Positions 7,067 to 12,821 of a stretch of DNA of 25,446 nt are shown here, in pieces. The notes under the pieces are model-generated. The model was not told the DNA's origin. It searched no databases and saw nothing but the letters and a program-made list of their open reading frames with translations. Position 1 is the first letter of the stretch. Every line of letters begins with the position of its first letter. The stretch is from a virus. The translations under genes and the position numbers were made by a program. The stretch spans positions 1 to 25,446 of the IMG/VR virus record IMGVR_UViG_3300028114_000090. One strand, written 5' to 3'.

Positions 7067-7486
7067 TCACGACGCTTTCTGCCGGGCGAGAAAGTGCGCG
7101 ACGATCGCTTGGTTCACCTGTTTCTTTTCCGAAAGTTCTCGCAGCACGGCCTCTTGCTGCGCCTCGGTGAGTCCGTCGAAGTAGCCGAGCAATGCCTGCT
7201 GGCGTGGCGTGAGGGCTGACGCTGCCACGCCTACAGGGCTGTCCTCCGCGGGCTGCTGGGTGGGAGCGGGGCGATCGGGCAAAGCGTCGTGGGGTTGGTC
7301 CATCCAGCCAGCGGGGAGCCGCAAACATTTCTCAATATGACGGGCGAATTTTTCCCCCATCTCTCTGTGCCCGCTCAGGTATTGCCAGATCACAGGCGGT
7401 GTTCTGTGCACCATGAGAGCAAACGCGGCCTGGTTGCCCTCGGCGCGGGTGTCTACTAATAACTGAAGTTGGTCACGTCTGGACAT
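7067..7486 (-). CDS. Phage repressor (CI-like HTH protein)
   Basis: Seen: 139 residues from the ATG at 7486; a longer open frame to 7573 crosses the operators and is not credible. Residues 1-50 form an HTH of the CI/Cro kind (RRDQLQLLVDTRAEGNQAAF, then VIWQYLSGHREMGEKFARHI), ending LRLPAGWMDQP, a phrase common in short proteobacterial phage repressors. A Pro/Gln linker follows, then a helical tail (LTPRQQALLGYFDGLTEAQ). There is no LexA-type Ala-Gly or Ser/Lys protease domain, so induction is more likely through an antirepressor than RecA cleavage. It is divergent from cro, with three operators between. Its mRNA may be leaderless. Confidence 0.85.
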   Translation of the reverse strand: MSRRDQLQLLVDTRAEGNQAAFALMVHRTPPVIWQYLSGHREMGEKFARHIEKCLRLPAGWMDQPHDALPDRPAPTQQPAEDSPVGVAASALTPRQQALLGYFDGLTEAQQEAVLRELSEKKQVNQAIVAHFLARQKAS

Positions 7487-7498
7487 GACAGCACAATA
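7486..7498 (-). promoter_or_regulatory. Candidate repressor-maintenance promoter (-10 only)
   Basis: A TATTGT (7498-7493, minus strand) lies 7 nt before the repressor ATG at 7486. No good -35 exists 16-18 bp upstream; that position is covered by the middle operator. This fits an activator-dependent promoter whose transcript would begin at or very near the start codon. Inference from spacing only. Confidence 0.35.
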
Positions 7499-7548
7499 GC
7501 AGCCGCTAGTGTAGCTTTGGCTATTGCGTAAACATGTAGCAGAGGCTA
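7497..7548. promoter_or_regulatory. Right operators, three TAGC-N4-GCTA sites
   Basis: TAGCAGCCGCTA (7497-7508), TAGCTTTGGCTA (7512-7523) and TAGCAGAGGCTA (7537-7548), centres 15 and 25 bp apart. The last overlaps the -10 of the cro promoter, the middle one abuts its -35, and the first lies next to the repressor start. The last two have the same 25-bp spacing and the same position relative to the promoter as the two left operators. Confidence 0.85.
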
Positions 7549-7560
7549 TATTTCTGCACA
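7524..7560 (+). promoter_or_regulatory. Right early promoter (PR-like)
   Basis: TTGCGT (7524-7529), 17-bp spacer, TATATT (7547-7552). The expected start, about 7-8 nt after the -10, coincides with the A of the cro ATG at 7560, predicting a leaderless cro message. It drives the long rightward operon. Confidence 0.7.
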
Positions 7561-7811
7561 TGGATATCCGCACTTACTACGATTCGTTACCGAGCGGCGG
7601 TCGCCGGGCCTTGGCAAAGGACCTGACGATATCCCCTGCCTATCTATATCAAATGGTTACGAACATACGCCCGGTGGCACCCCAGTTGTGTCGTGCCATC
7701 CAGCACGCTACCAACGGCGCCGTCACGGTCTATGACCTGCGCCCGGATATCTTCGGGCCGGCGCCTGGCCTACCGCCGACTGCGCCCGAGCCCCAGGAGC
7801 GGGCGGCATGA
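7560..7811 (+). CDS. Cro-like regulator (YdaS-type HTH)
   Basis: Seen: 83 residues from the ATG at 7560; the frame is open upstream to 7524, but that part lies across the promoter. The protein reads MDIRTYYDSLPSGGRRALAK, then DLTISPAYLYQM as the HTH, then LCRAIQHATNGAVTVYDLRP and DIF. This is the layout of Cro/YdaS proteins, which end their domain with a Pro-Asp-[IV]-F motif, followed here by a Pro-rich tail. It is divergent from the repressor and first in the rightward operon, so it should compete for the TAGC-N4-GCTA operators and favour lytic growth. The stop overlaps the next start (ATGA). Confidence 0.85.
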   Translation: MDIRTYYDSLPSGGRRALAKDLTISPAYLYQMVTNIRPVAPQLCRAIQHATNGAVTVYDLRPDIFGPAPGLPPTAPEPQERAA

Positions 7812-8017
7812 CCACTGCCCCGCAGCACTGCGGCACATGCCGTCACGTCATTGAGTCGGACCGCCATCCGCCACCGCCGCGGGACGTGGTTCCAGGGCGC
7901 GGCTACGTGGCGGGGTGCTCTCACCCTGATCACCTGTCCGAGCCGAGCAAACGCATCATCCAGCACGCGGAGCGGCCAGAACTTCCGGTGTGCTCTGGCT
8001 ATGAGGCAGCGGCATGA
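7808..8017 (+). CDS. Small Cys-rich protein, CxxC type (69 aa)
   Basis: Seen: starts MTTAPQHCGTCRHV, with Cys pairs at CGTC, then GCSHPDH and a final VCSGYEAAA. The CxxC...C...C layout suggests one bound zinc. It overlaps cro by 4 bp and the next gene by 4 bp. The same layout recurs in at least four other short products of this window and in the terminase tail. No function is known to me. Confidence 0.7.
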   Translation: MTTAPQHCGTCRHVIESDRHPPPPRDVVPGRGYVAGCSHPDHLSEPSKRIIQHAERPELPVCSGYEAAA

Positions 8018-8211
8018 CGACGCCTCTCCCGCCCAATCCGCTGATGATCGCCGTCAGGATGAGGATTCACGCCGACAGCCTCTCGGCGGTCGCCGCCGAC
8101 ATGTCCCAGATCACCGCCGATCCCTGGCCCCATCACGCGGCCGAGCTGGCCGGCGCAGTGGTTCTGCTGCGCGATTGGGCAGACGCCATCACGGAGGAGA
8201 CGGCGCTATGA
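8014..8211 (+). CDS. Hypothetical protein (65 aa)
   Basis: Seen: an ATG coupled to the upstream stop (ATGA) and a stop coupled to the next start. The product is a short helical protein (MIAVRMRIHADSLSAVAADM, then AAELAGAVVLLRDWADAI) without Cys or obvious motifs. A helical-hairpin regulator is possible but cannot be supported further. Confidence 0.6.
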   Translation: MTTPLPPNPLMIAVRMRIHADSLSAVAADMSQITADPWPHHAAELAGAVVLLRDWADAITEETAL

Positions 8212-8402
8212 GCCTGCCCATCGATATCTGCCGCTGCCTGGGGACCACGTGCGGCAGCGAGCGCATCGGTTGCCGACGGTTCGAAGACCGCAACACCGAC
8301 CCGTTGCGCACGCCCTGGGCCTGCGCGCTGCGCCGCGCTGACCTGCCAGCGTCGGAGCCCTGCCCCGCTCGCCTTCCCGCACCCACCGAGGTCTCGCCAT
8401 GA
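8208..8402 (+). CDS. Small Cys-rich protein (64 aa)
   Basis: Seen: MSLPIDICRCLGTTCGSERI, then GCRRFEDR, CAL and PCP, six Cys in 64 residues. The open frame begins far upstream, but the ATG at 8208 forms an ATGA overlap with the previous gene, so this start is used. The Cys spacing could hold a small zinc or redox site. It ends Pro-rich and overlaps the next gene by 4 bp. Confidence 0.6.
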   Translation: MSLPIDICRCLGTTCGSERIGCRRFEDRNTDPLRTPWACALRRADLPASEPCPARLPAPTEVSP

Positions 8403-8584
8403 ACAACCGCGGCCGTCTCGAAGAACTCCTCTCCGCGATGATCGGCCAGCGCGCCCTCCTGGACCGCCTGGTCCAATACAGCGCCGATGACCCCGTCTGG
8501 GAAGTGCAGCGCCTGGCCGTCGACGACAGCATCAAGACACTCGAAGCCGAACTGGCCGCACCGCCGTGCCCGTCGGGCCAATGA
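8399..8584 (+). CDS. Hypothetical helical protein (61 aa)
   Basis: Seen: MNNRGRLEELLSAMIGQRAL, then a second helix VWEVQRLAVDDSIKTLEAEL, with almost no strand-forming residues. ATGA overlaps on both sides fix the boundaries. It resembles a small two-helix phage protein; no family is recognised. A terminator-like structure follows immediately. Confidence 0.6.
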   Translation: MNNRGRLEELLSAMIGQRALLDRLVQYSADDPVWEVQRLAVDDSIKTLEAELAAPPCPSGQ

Positions 8585-8676
8585 TCTCCAGGTCCTCCTC
8601 GTCCCCGTTCGCGGGGTTTGCGCTCGTCCGCGGCAACGCGGGCGGGCATTTTTTTGGATGCAATGGACGCCACTGA
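8581..8676 (+). CDS. 31-aa ORF spanning the terminator hairpins
   Basis: Seen: the ATG at 8581 overlaps the preceding stop (ATGA), and the TGA at 8674-8676 overlaps the next ATG at 8676 (TGATG), so this tiny frame links both genes without a gap. It starts MISRSSSSPFAGF with four Ser codons in a row and ends GGHFFGCNGRH. The frame runs through both hairpins of the putative terminator. It may be a leader-like peptide whose translation affects termination, or an ordinary small gene. Confidence 0.4.
   Translation: MISRSSSSPFAGFALVRGNAGGHFFGCNGRH
8603..8655 (+). terminator. Tandem hairpins with T tract inside the early operon
   Basis: First hairpin CCCCG-TTCG-CGGGG (8603-8616). Second: an 11-bp stem with two GU pairs, arms 8622-8632 and 8637-8647, GCAA loop, then ATTTTTTT (8648-8655). 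Sequence features are those of a strong rho-independent terminator, although more early genes follow without a new obvious promoter. Confidence 0.65.
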
Positions 8677-8909
8677 TGAGACCCCCACTCGTGGATCACG
8701 ACATAAAAATCTGGGTTGACGCGCAGACCTATCTGGCGCTGCAAGCATCGGCGAAGGCCGAAGACCGCAGCGTTTCCTATTACGTGCGGCGGCTGATTGC
8801 TGCCGACCTTGCGGAGAAAGCATCGGCGCTGCATCACGAAAACGCCAGTGGCGAGGCGGCGCAGGATAGGGATATGCGGGGCGCTGTAGGGCGCGGGGGT
8901 GACCGGTGA
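8676..8909 (+). CDS. Ribbon-helix-helix (Arc/CopG-like) DNA-binding protein
   Basis: Seen: 77 residues from the ATG at 8676 (an in-frame ATG at 8658 is also possible). Residues 8-47 have the ribbon-helix-helix pattern: strand HDIKIWVDAQTYLAL, then AKAEDRSVSYYVRRL and IAADLAEKA. The tail is polar. Family: such dimers bind operators through the paired strands. Placed right after the internal terminator, it may regulate phage early genes or serve as a lone antitoxin-like repressor; no toxin partner is adjacent. Confidence 0.7.
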   Translation: MRPPLVDHDIKIWVDAQTYLALQASAKAEDRSVSYYVRRLIAADLAEKASALHHENASGEAAQDRDMRGAVGRGGDR

Positions 8910-9256
8910 GCCGCTCCAAGACATGGAGGCATTACCGGCCGGGGGATGTGGTCGGCAATACGCGGGTCATCCAGATCACGATCGCGGCCCATCAGCAAGA
9001 GCGATCGTTCTACGAGGTGGAGACCTGCTGCTGTGGGACGCGCGCGACCTACAACCATAGCGGGCTCGCGCGGCGGCAGGCGCAGATGGACAAGGCGGGC
9101 GGCACGCCGATGCAGTGCGCGGCCTGCAAAGAGACCAAGCCGAAGATCCAGCTTCCGCTCGATGAGCGCGTGGGCGAACGCGACGCGACCGGGTTCCTGT
9201 GGCCGGTGATCACCGTCGTGGTGTCGGGGAATCGCACCGAGAGGGCGTACCAATGA
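8906..9256 (+). CDS. Zn-ribbon-like hypothetical protein (116 aa)
   Basis: Seen: a GTG start at 8906 overlapping the previous stop (GTGA). The N-terminal half reads YRPGDVVGNTRVIQI and then TCCCGTRATYNHSGLARRQ, with a later CAACKETK; the CxCG and CxxC pairs probably form one zinc site. The GD..G...V opening and Cys pair resemble small phage proteins that begin with a beta-barrel-like strand and end in a Cys pair. The C-terminal third (FLWPVITVVVSG) is strand-rich. The role is unknown. Confidence 0.6.
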   Translation: MSRSKTWRHYRPGDVVGNTRVIQITIAAHQQERSFYEVETCCCGTRATYNHSGLARRQAQMDKAGGTPMQCAACKETKPKIQLPLDERVGERDATGFLWPVITVVVSGNRTERAYQ

Positions 9257-9441
9257 GCGAGGCAAATCCGGAAATCTGCGCTGGATGCGAGGCATGGTCA
9301 CCTCACGGGCTTGGGTGTTTGCAGCGCACCGTCCCGATGGGCGAGGGCTGCCGGATGGCGCGCCTGCAATCGCTGGGCGAGTCGGAGCAGGAACGCACGG
9401 CCGGCGTGCCGTTTGTCGAAGACCCGGACTGGCGGGATTGA
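9253..9441 (+). CDS. Small Cys-rich protein, CxxC type (62 aa)
   Basis: Seen: the ATG at 9253 in ATGA overlap with the upstream gene. MSEANPEICAGCEAWSPHGL is followed by GCLQRTVPMGEGCRMARL. The CxxC-x(n)-G-x-C-x(n)-C layout matches the other short Cys-rich products here. It ends in an acidic FVEDPDWRD tail. It is probably zinc-binding; function unknown. This is the last gene before an 84-bp gap. Confidence 0.65.
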   Translation: MSEANPEICAGCEAWSPHGLGCLQRTVPMGEGCRMARLQSLGESEQERTAGVPFVEDPDWRD

Positions 9442-9454
9442 ACGCCACGAACAC

Positions 9455-9493
9455 AAAAAAATGCCGACACGGTGACGCAAACACCGGGCCGGC
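9455..9493 (-). terminator. Possible minus-strand terminator in intergenic gap
   Basis: Read leftward, an interrupted hairpin (GCCG...CGGTG, loop, CACCG...CGGC; 9493-9463) is followed by ATTTTTTT (9462-9455). No minus-strand gene lies to its right nearby, so it would stop antisense transcription entering the early operon. The plus-strand reading has no T tract. Confidence 0.45.
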
Positions 9494-9525
9494 GATCACC
9501 AACCGATAGATAGAGGTATCGATCG

Positions 9526-10206
9526 ATGACGAATGAAATTGTAGCACTTCCTAGCGCGACGGCGAGCGTGACCAGTTTGGATATCTCCACATTGGTCGAG
9601 AAGCGTCACGACAACGTGAGGGCGCTGATAGTGCGGCTTGCTGAACAAGGAGTTATAACACTTCCTGAATTTCAGGAAGTACACAACGATGGTCCCGGAC
9701 CAAAATCCGTCAAGATTTACCGATTTTCCGGAGAGACTGGGCGACGTGATTCCATCATCGTAGTTGCCCAACTCTCCCCCGAGTTCACCGGCCGTTTGGT
9801 CGATCGCTGGCAGGAGCTTGAAGCTAAGACCGCAGCCCCAGCAGTGACCGACCCCATCATCGCTGCCCACATTCGCGCGCTGGTCGAAGTCGATCAACTC
9901 AAGCAGCGGCAACTGGCCGTGGAGGTCGCGCAAGCCGCCATGCAGCGGCAGATGGACAGCAACACTCGCCAGTTACAGCAGATCGAAACCGCCAACGACT
10001 ATTTCACCGTCATCGGTTGGCACCGCTACGCCAAGCTCGGCGGCAGCCTGCCGTATGCCGACGCGGCCAAGATGGGCAAGGTCGCCACGACTTTCTGCAA
10101 GGAGCACGACATCATCATCGGTCACGTCCCCGACCCGCGCTTCGGCATCGTCAACCAATACCCAAAGTGGGTTTTAGACAGTCTGTTTGCTCAGGAAGCT
10201 GCCTGA
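9526..10206 (+). CDS. Rha-family phage regulatory protein
   Basis: Seen: 226 residues, ATG preceded by AGAGG 9 nt upstream. The N-terminal 100 residues follow the Rha pattern: VTSLDISTLVEKRHDNVRAL, then LPEFQEV, KIYRFSGETGRRDS and LTG-like FTGRLVDRWQELE. A coiled middle (QRQLAVEVAQAAMQRQMDS) links to a C-terminal domain (FTVIGWHRYAKLGG ... AAKMGKVATTFCKEH) of the type attached to phage antirepressors. Family: Rha is an early protein that can block growth in some hosts and acts as a regulator. A 21-bp perfect palindrome lies within codons for LPEFQEV. Its stop overlaps the next ATG (TGATG). Confidence 0.8.
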   Translation: MTNEIVALPSATASVTSLDISTLVEKRHDNVRALIVRLAEQGVITLPEFQEVHNDGPGPKSVKIYRFSGETGRRDSIIVVAQLSPEFTGRLVDRWQELEAKTAAPAVTDPIIAAHIRALVEVDQLKQRQLAVEVAQAAMQRQMDSNTRQLQQIETANDYFTVIGWHRYAKLGGSLPYADAAKMGKVATTFCKEHDIIIGHVPDPRFGIVNQYPKWVLDSLFAQEAA

Positions 10207-10391
10207 TGGATGACGCCGATTTCGCCCAACAACGCATCGAGGCCGACCTGGCCCGCGCCATCGAGCACGCCCGTGGCACCCTGCGGTATGCGACCCATTG
10301 CCCGGACTGCGGCGAGGCGCTGACCGAGCAACGGCGGCACTATGGGCGGTGCGTGGGGTGTCAGCGGGAGCGTGAGGGGGCGCGGCGGTGA
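10206..10391 (+). CDS. TraR/DksA-type C4 zinc-finger protein
   Basis: Seen: 61 residues. The N-terminal helix reads MDDADFAQQRIEADLARAIE, with the acidic D-x-x-D-x-A tip seen in TraR/phage DksA proteins. A C4 finger follows: C32-P-D-C35 ... C49-V-G-C52 with GEALTEQRR between, where the family usually has G..IP..RR. Family: short DksA/TraR proteins enter the RNA polymerase secondary channel and shift promoter choice without ppGpp. In a phage this would help redirect host transcription. The start overlaps the rha stop by one base; the stop is coupled to the helicase GTG. Confidence 0.85.
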   Translation: MDDADFAQQRIEADLARAIEHARGTLRYATHCPDCGEALTEQRRHYGRCVGCQREREGARR

Positions 10392-11815
10392 GTATCATTC
10401 TGCGCGACTACCAGTCGAGTGCGGAAACGCAGACGCGGGCGTGCTATGCCCGTCGGCTGCGCGCCGTGCTGCTGGTCATGCCGACCGGCTCGGGCAAGAC
10501 GGTCACGTTCGCGTCGATCGCCGACCAGGCCGCAGCGAAAGAGAAACGCGTGCTGATCCTGGTGCATCGGCGCGAATTGCTGCGCCAAACCTCGCGGACG
10601 CTCGATGACTTTGGCGTCGCGCACGGTTCGATTTCCGCGGGCATGTCGACGTTTCAGGGTCACCGGGTGCAGATCGCCAGCGTGCAGACCCTGGTGAAAC
10701 GCATGGAGCGGCTGCGCTGGCGACCGGACCTGATCATTGTCGACGAGGCCCACCATGCGACCGGGAAAACGACATGGGGTCAGGTGCTGGCCTATTACGA
10801 TGACGCGCGCATCCTCGGTGTCACGGCGACCCCGCAGCGGCTGGACGGCCAGGGGCTGGGCGTTGTTGCTGGCGGAATCTTCGATCACATGATTCAAGGC
10901 CCGACGGTGGCCGAGCTGACGGCCCGCGGTTATCTGTCGCCTGCTGTGGTCTACGCCCCACGCGGTGCGCCGATCGATCTGTCCGGAGTCTCCACCCGTG
11001 GCGGTGATTTCGCCGCCGGCGAGGTTGCCGCCGCAATGGATAAGCCGTGCATCACTGGCGATGCGGTCGCTCACTATCGGCGGCTGTGCCCAGGCGAGCC
11101 CGCAATCGCGTTCTGCGCCAGCGTCGCCCATGCTGAGCATGTGGCCGAGCAATTCATCGCGGCTGGGTATTCGGCGGCCAGCGTCGACGGCAAGATGGAT
11201 GCGGGGGTACGCGCCGCGCGCATCGCTGACCTGGGTGCCGGCCGGCTCCAGGTGCTAACGTCCTGCGAGATCATCAGCGAGGGTGTTGACGTTCCCGTGG
11301 TGTCGGCAGCGATCCTGCTGCGGCCGACGCAATCGCTGGGGCTGTACCTGCAACAAGTCGGACGCGTGCTGCGCCCGGCGCCGGGGAAGACCCGCGCCGT
11401 CGTGCTCGATCACGTCGGCAACGTCTATCGCCACGGCCTTCCGGACGACGATCGCGAGTGGTCGCTGATGGGCCGCCCCAAAGGCGCCAAGAAACCCGCC
11501 GATCCGGACGCGCTGCCGGTTCGCCAGTGCGACAACTGTTACCACGTCCACCGCCCCGCCCCCCGCTGCCCGAAGTGCGGATTCCTGTACCCGGTCCAGG
11601 CGCGCGAGATCGAAGAGGTCGACGGCGAGCTAGAGCAGGTGGACCCGATGGAAGTACGGCGCGCTGCGAAGCAGGCCCAAGCGGCGGCGAAGACCATCGA
11701 AGAACTCGAAGAACTGGGCCGCAAGCTGGGGCATAAGCCCGGCTGGGCGCGGTTCGTGTGGCAGGCCCGGCAGGCGAAGGCTGAGCAACGGGCGGCGCAG
11801 CAGGTGACGGCATGA
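10388..11815 (+). CDS. DEAH-box superfamily 2 helicase with Zn ribbon
   Basis: Seen: 475 residues from GTG at 10388 (GTGA overlap). Motif I MPTGSGKT (31-38), motif II DEAH (119-122), motif III TAT (146-148), and motif VI QQVGRVLRP (322-330), where superfamily 2 helicases usually have QRIGR.xR. A four-Cys ribbon (C381, C384, C394, C397) and an Ala/Gln-rich helical tail follow. Family: phage helicases of this kind resemble the RecG/UvrW/RAD25-like branch and act in replication or recombination; the exact substrate cannot be inferred. It lies directly ahead of a VRR-NUC nuclease, so a helicase-nuclease pair acting on branched DNA is plausible. Confidence 0.9.
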   Translation: MSIILRDYQSSAETQTRACYARRLRAVLLVMPTGSGKTVTFASIADQAAAKEKRVLILVHRRELLRQTSRTLDDFGVAHGSISAGMSTFQGHRVQIASVQTLVKRMERLRWRPDLIIVDEAHHATGKTTWGQVLAYYDDARILGVTATPQRLDGQGLGVVAGGIFDHMIQGPTVAELTARGYLSPAVVYAPRGAPIDLSGVSTRGGDFAAGEVAAAMDKPCITGDAVAHYRRLCPGEPAIAFCASVAHAEHVAEQFIAAGYSAASVDGKMDAGVRAARIADLGAGRLQVLTSCEIISEGVDVPVVSAAILLRPTQSLGLYLQQVGRVLRPAPGKTRAVVLDHVGNVYRHGLPDDDREWSLMGRPKGAKKPADPDALPVRQCDNCYHVHRPAPRCPKCGFLYPVQAREIEEVDGELEQVDPMEVRRAAKQAQAAAKTIEELEELGRKLGHKPGWARFVWQARQAKAEQRAAQQVTA

Positions 11816-12180
11816 CAGTCGAGCACGACATTCAGAACGCCGTTCGCTTGGTTGCAAGCAATGCTGGGCTGACCCTCTGGAGGAACAACGTCGGGGTTGG
11901 CTGGGTTGGGAAAGTCGTCCACTTACCCGACGGCTCAGTGCTGATTAAAAATCCGCGCCCGCTTCACGCCGGGCTGTGCAAGGGATCATCAGACTTGATC
12001 GGTTACCGCGCGAGGATCATCAGACTTGATGACATTGGGACGACCATCGCGCAGTTTGCTGCGGTCGAGGTCAAGACTTTGGTCGGGCGCGAGCGAGTCA
12101 AGCAGCAGCATTTCCGCGATCACGTTACCGATGCGGGCGGCTTCGCCATCGTGGCCCGGTCACCGGAGGACCTGACATGA
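11812..12180 (+). CDS. VRR-NUC domain nuclease
   Basis: Seen: 122 residues in ATGA overlap with the helicase. Catalytic pattern: an N-terminal acid (E4), GSSD (58-61), EVKT (86-89), and Q98/Q99, matching the PD-(D/E)xK layout of VRR-NUC enzymes. Family: stand-alone VRR-NUC proteins of phages cut Holliday-like junctions. The core contains a 17-bp direct repeat (11983-11999 and 12014-12030) read in two different frames, which lengthens the segment between the Asp and the E-x-K, so a small tandem duplication may have occurred here. Otherwise the gene looks intact. Confidence 0.85.
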   Translation: MTVEHDIQNAVRLVASNAGLTLWRNNVGVGWVGKVVHLPDGSVLIKNPRPLHAGLCKGSSDLIGYRARIIRLDDIGTTIAQFAAVEVKTLVGRERVKQQHFRDHVTDAGGFAIVARSPEDLT

Positions 12181-12821
12181 GTCGCGAGGACTACGAGGCC
12201 GCAATCCGCCCCAGTATGGACCTGATCTATGACTGTCTGCCAGCCGGTCAGAAACCGAGCGACCGCCCGCGGACGCTCAACACCATCCACCGGTGCGATA
12301 TCGGCGCCATTCTTGCCGCGACCGATATCGTCGATCTGATCGGCGATGCCGTCGAACTGCGCAAGGCCGGGACCGACTATCAAGCGTGCTGCCCGTTCCA
12401 TGACGAGAAAACCGCATCGTTCACGGTCAGCCCGAGCAAGCAGTTCTATCACTGTTTTGGTTGCGGGGCGCACGGCGATGCCCTGGACTGGCTTCAAGAG
12501 TATGACCGACTGAGCTTCCGCAAGGCGCTGGAAGCCCTCGCCGGCCGGGCCGGGATGGATCTTCAGCCTGAAGATCGCGGCGAGACCAAGCGCCGCCGCG
12601 CGGTTGCGATGCAGCGCGAGCTTGAGTCCGCCGCCTGGCCGGAACTGATGATTCTGGATATGGCGATCGGCGAGCGGGTGACCTACCGACAGATCGATGC
12701 AGCCACGCGCAATCGCTACCAGCACATCCAGGCGGTCCCGGATGCGATCTCGGAGCGCGAGATACTGGCCGCGAAACGGCTGGTGGTGGCGCTTTACGCG
12801 ATCTATGGGGTGAAGGCGTGA
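12177..12821 (+). CDS. CHC2 zinc-finger (DnaG-type) primase N-terminal protein
   Basis: Seen: 214 residues. A 40-residue leader precedes the DnaG-like domain: ILAATDIVDLIGDAVELRK, then CPFHDEKTASF (72-82) and YHCFGCGAHGDALDWL (91-106), giving zinc ligands C72, H75, C93 and C96. LSFRKALEALAGRAGMDL follows. There is no TOPRIM or RNA polymerase-like core, so it is not a complete primase; it may supply template binding to another subunit or to the helicase encoded next. The stop overlaps the helicase ATG by one base, implying coupled synthesis. Confidence 0.85.
   Translation: MSREDYEAAIRPSMDLIYDCLPAGQKPSDRPRTLNTIHRCDIGAILAATDIVDLIGDAVELRKAGTDYQACCPFHDEKTASFTVSPSKQFYHCFGCGAHGDALDWLQEYDRLSFRKALEALAGRAGMDLQPEDRGETKRRRAVAMQRELESAAWPELMILDMAIGERVTYRQIDAATRNRYQHIQAVPDAISEREILAAKRLVVALYAIYGVKA

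Noticed and set aside
7487-7573. 29-residue N-terminal extension of the repressor
   Set aside because: It crosses all three right operators and the cro promoter and is Cys/Ser-rich, unlike the HTH domain.
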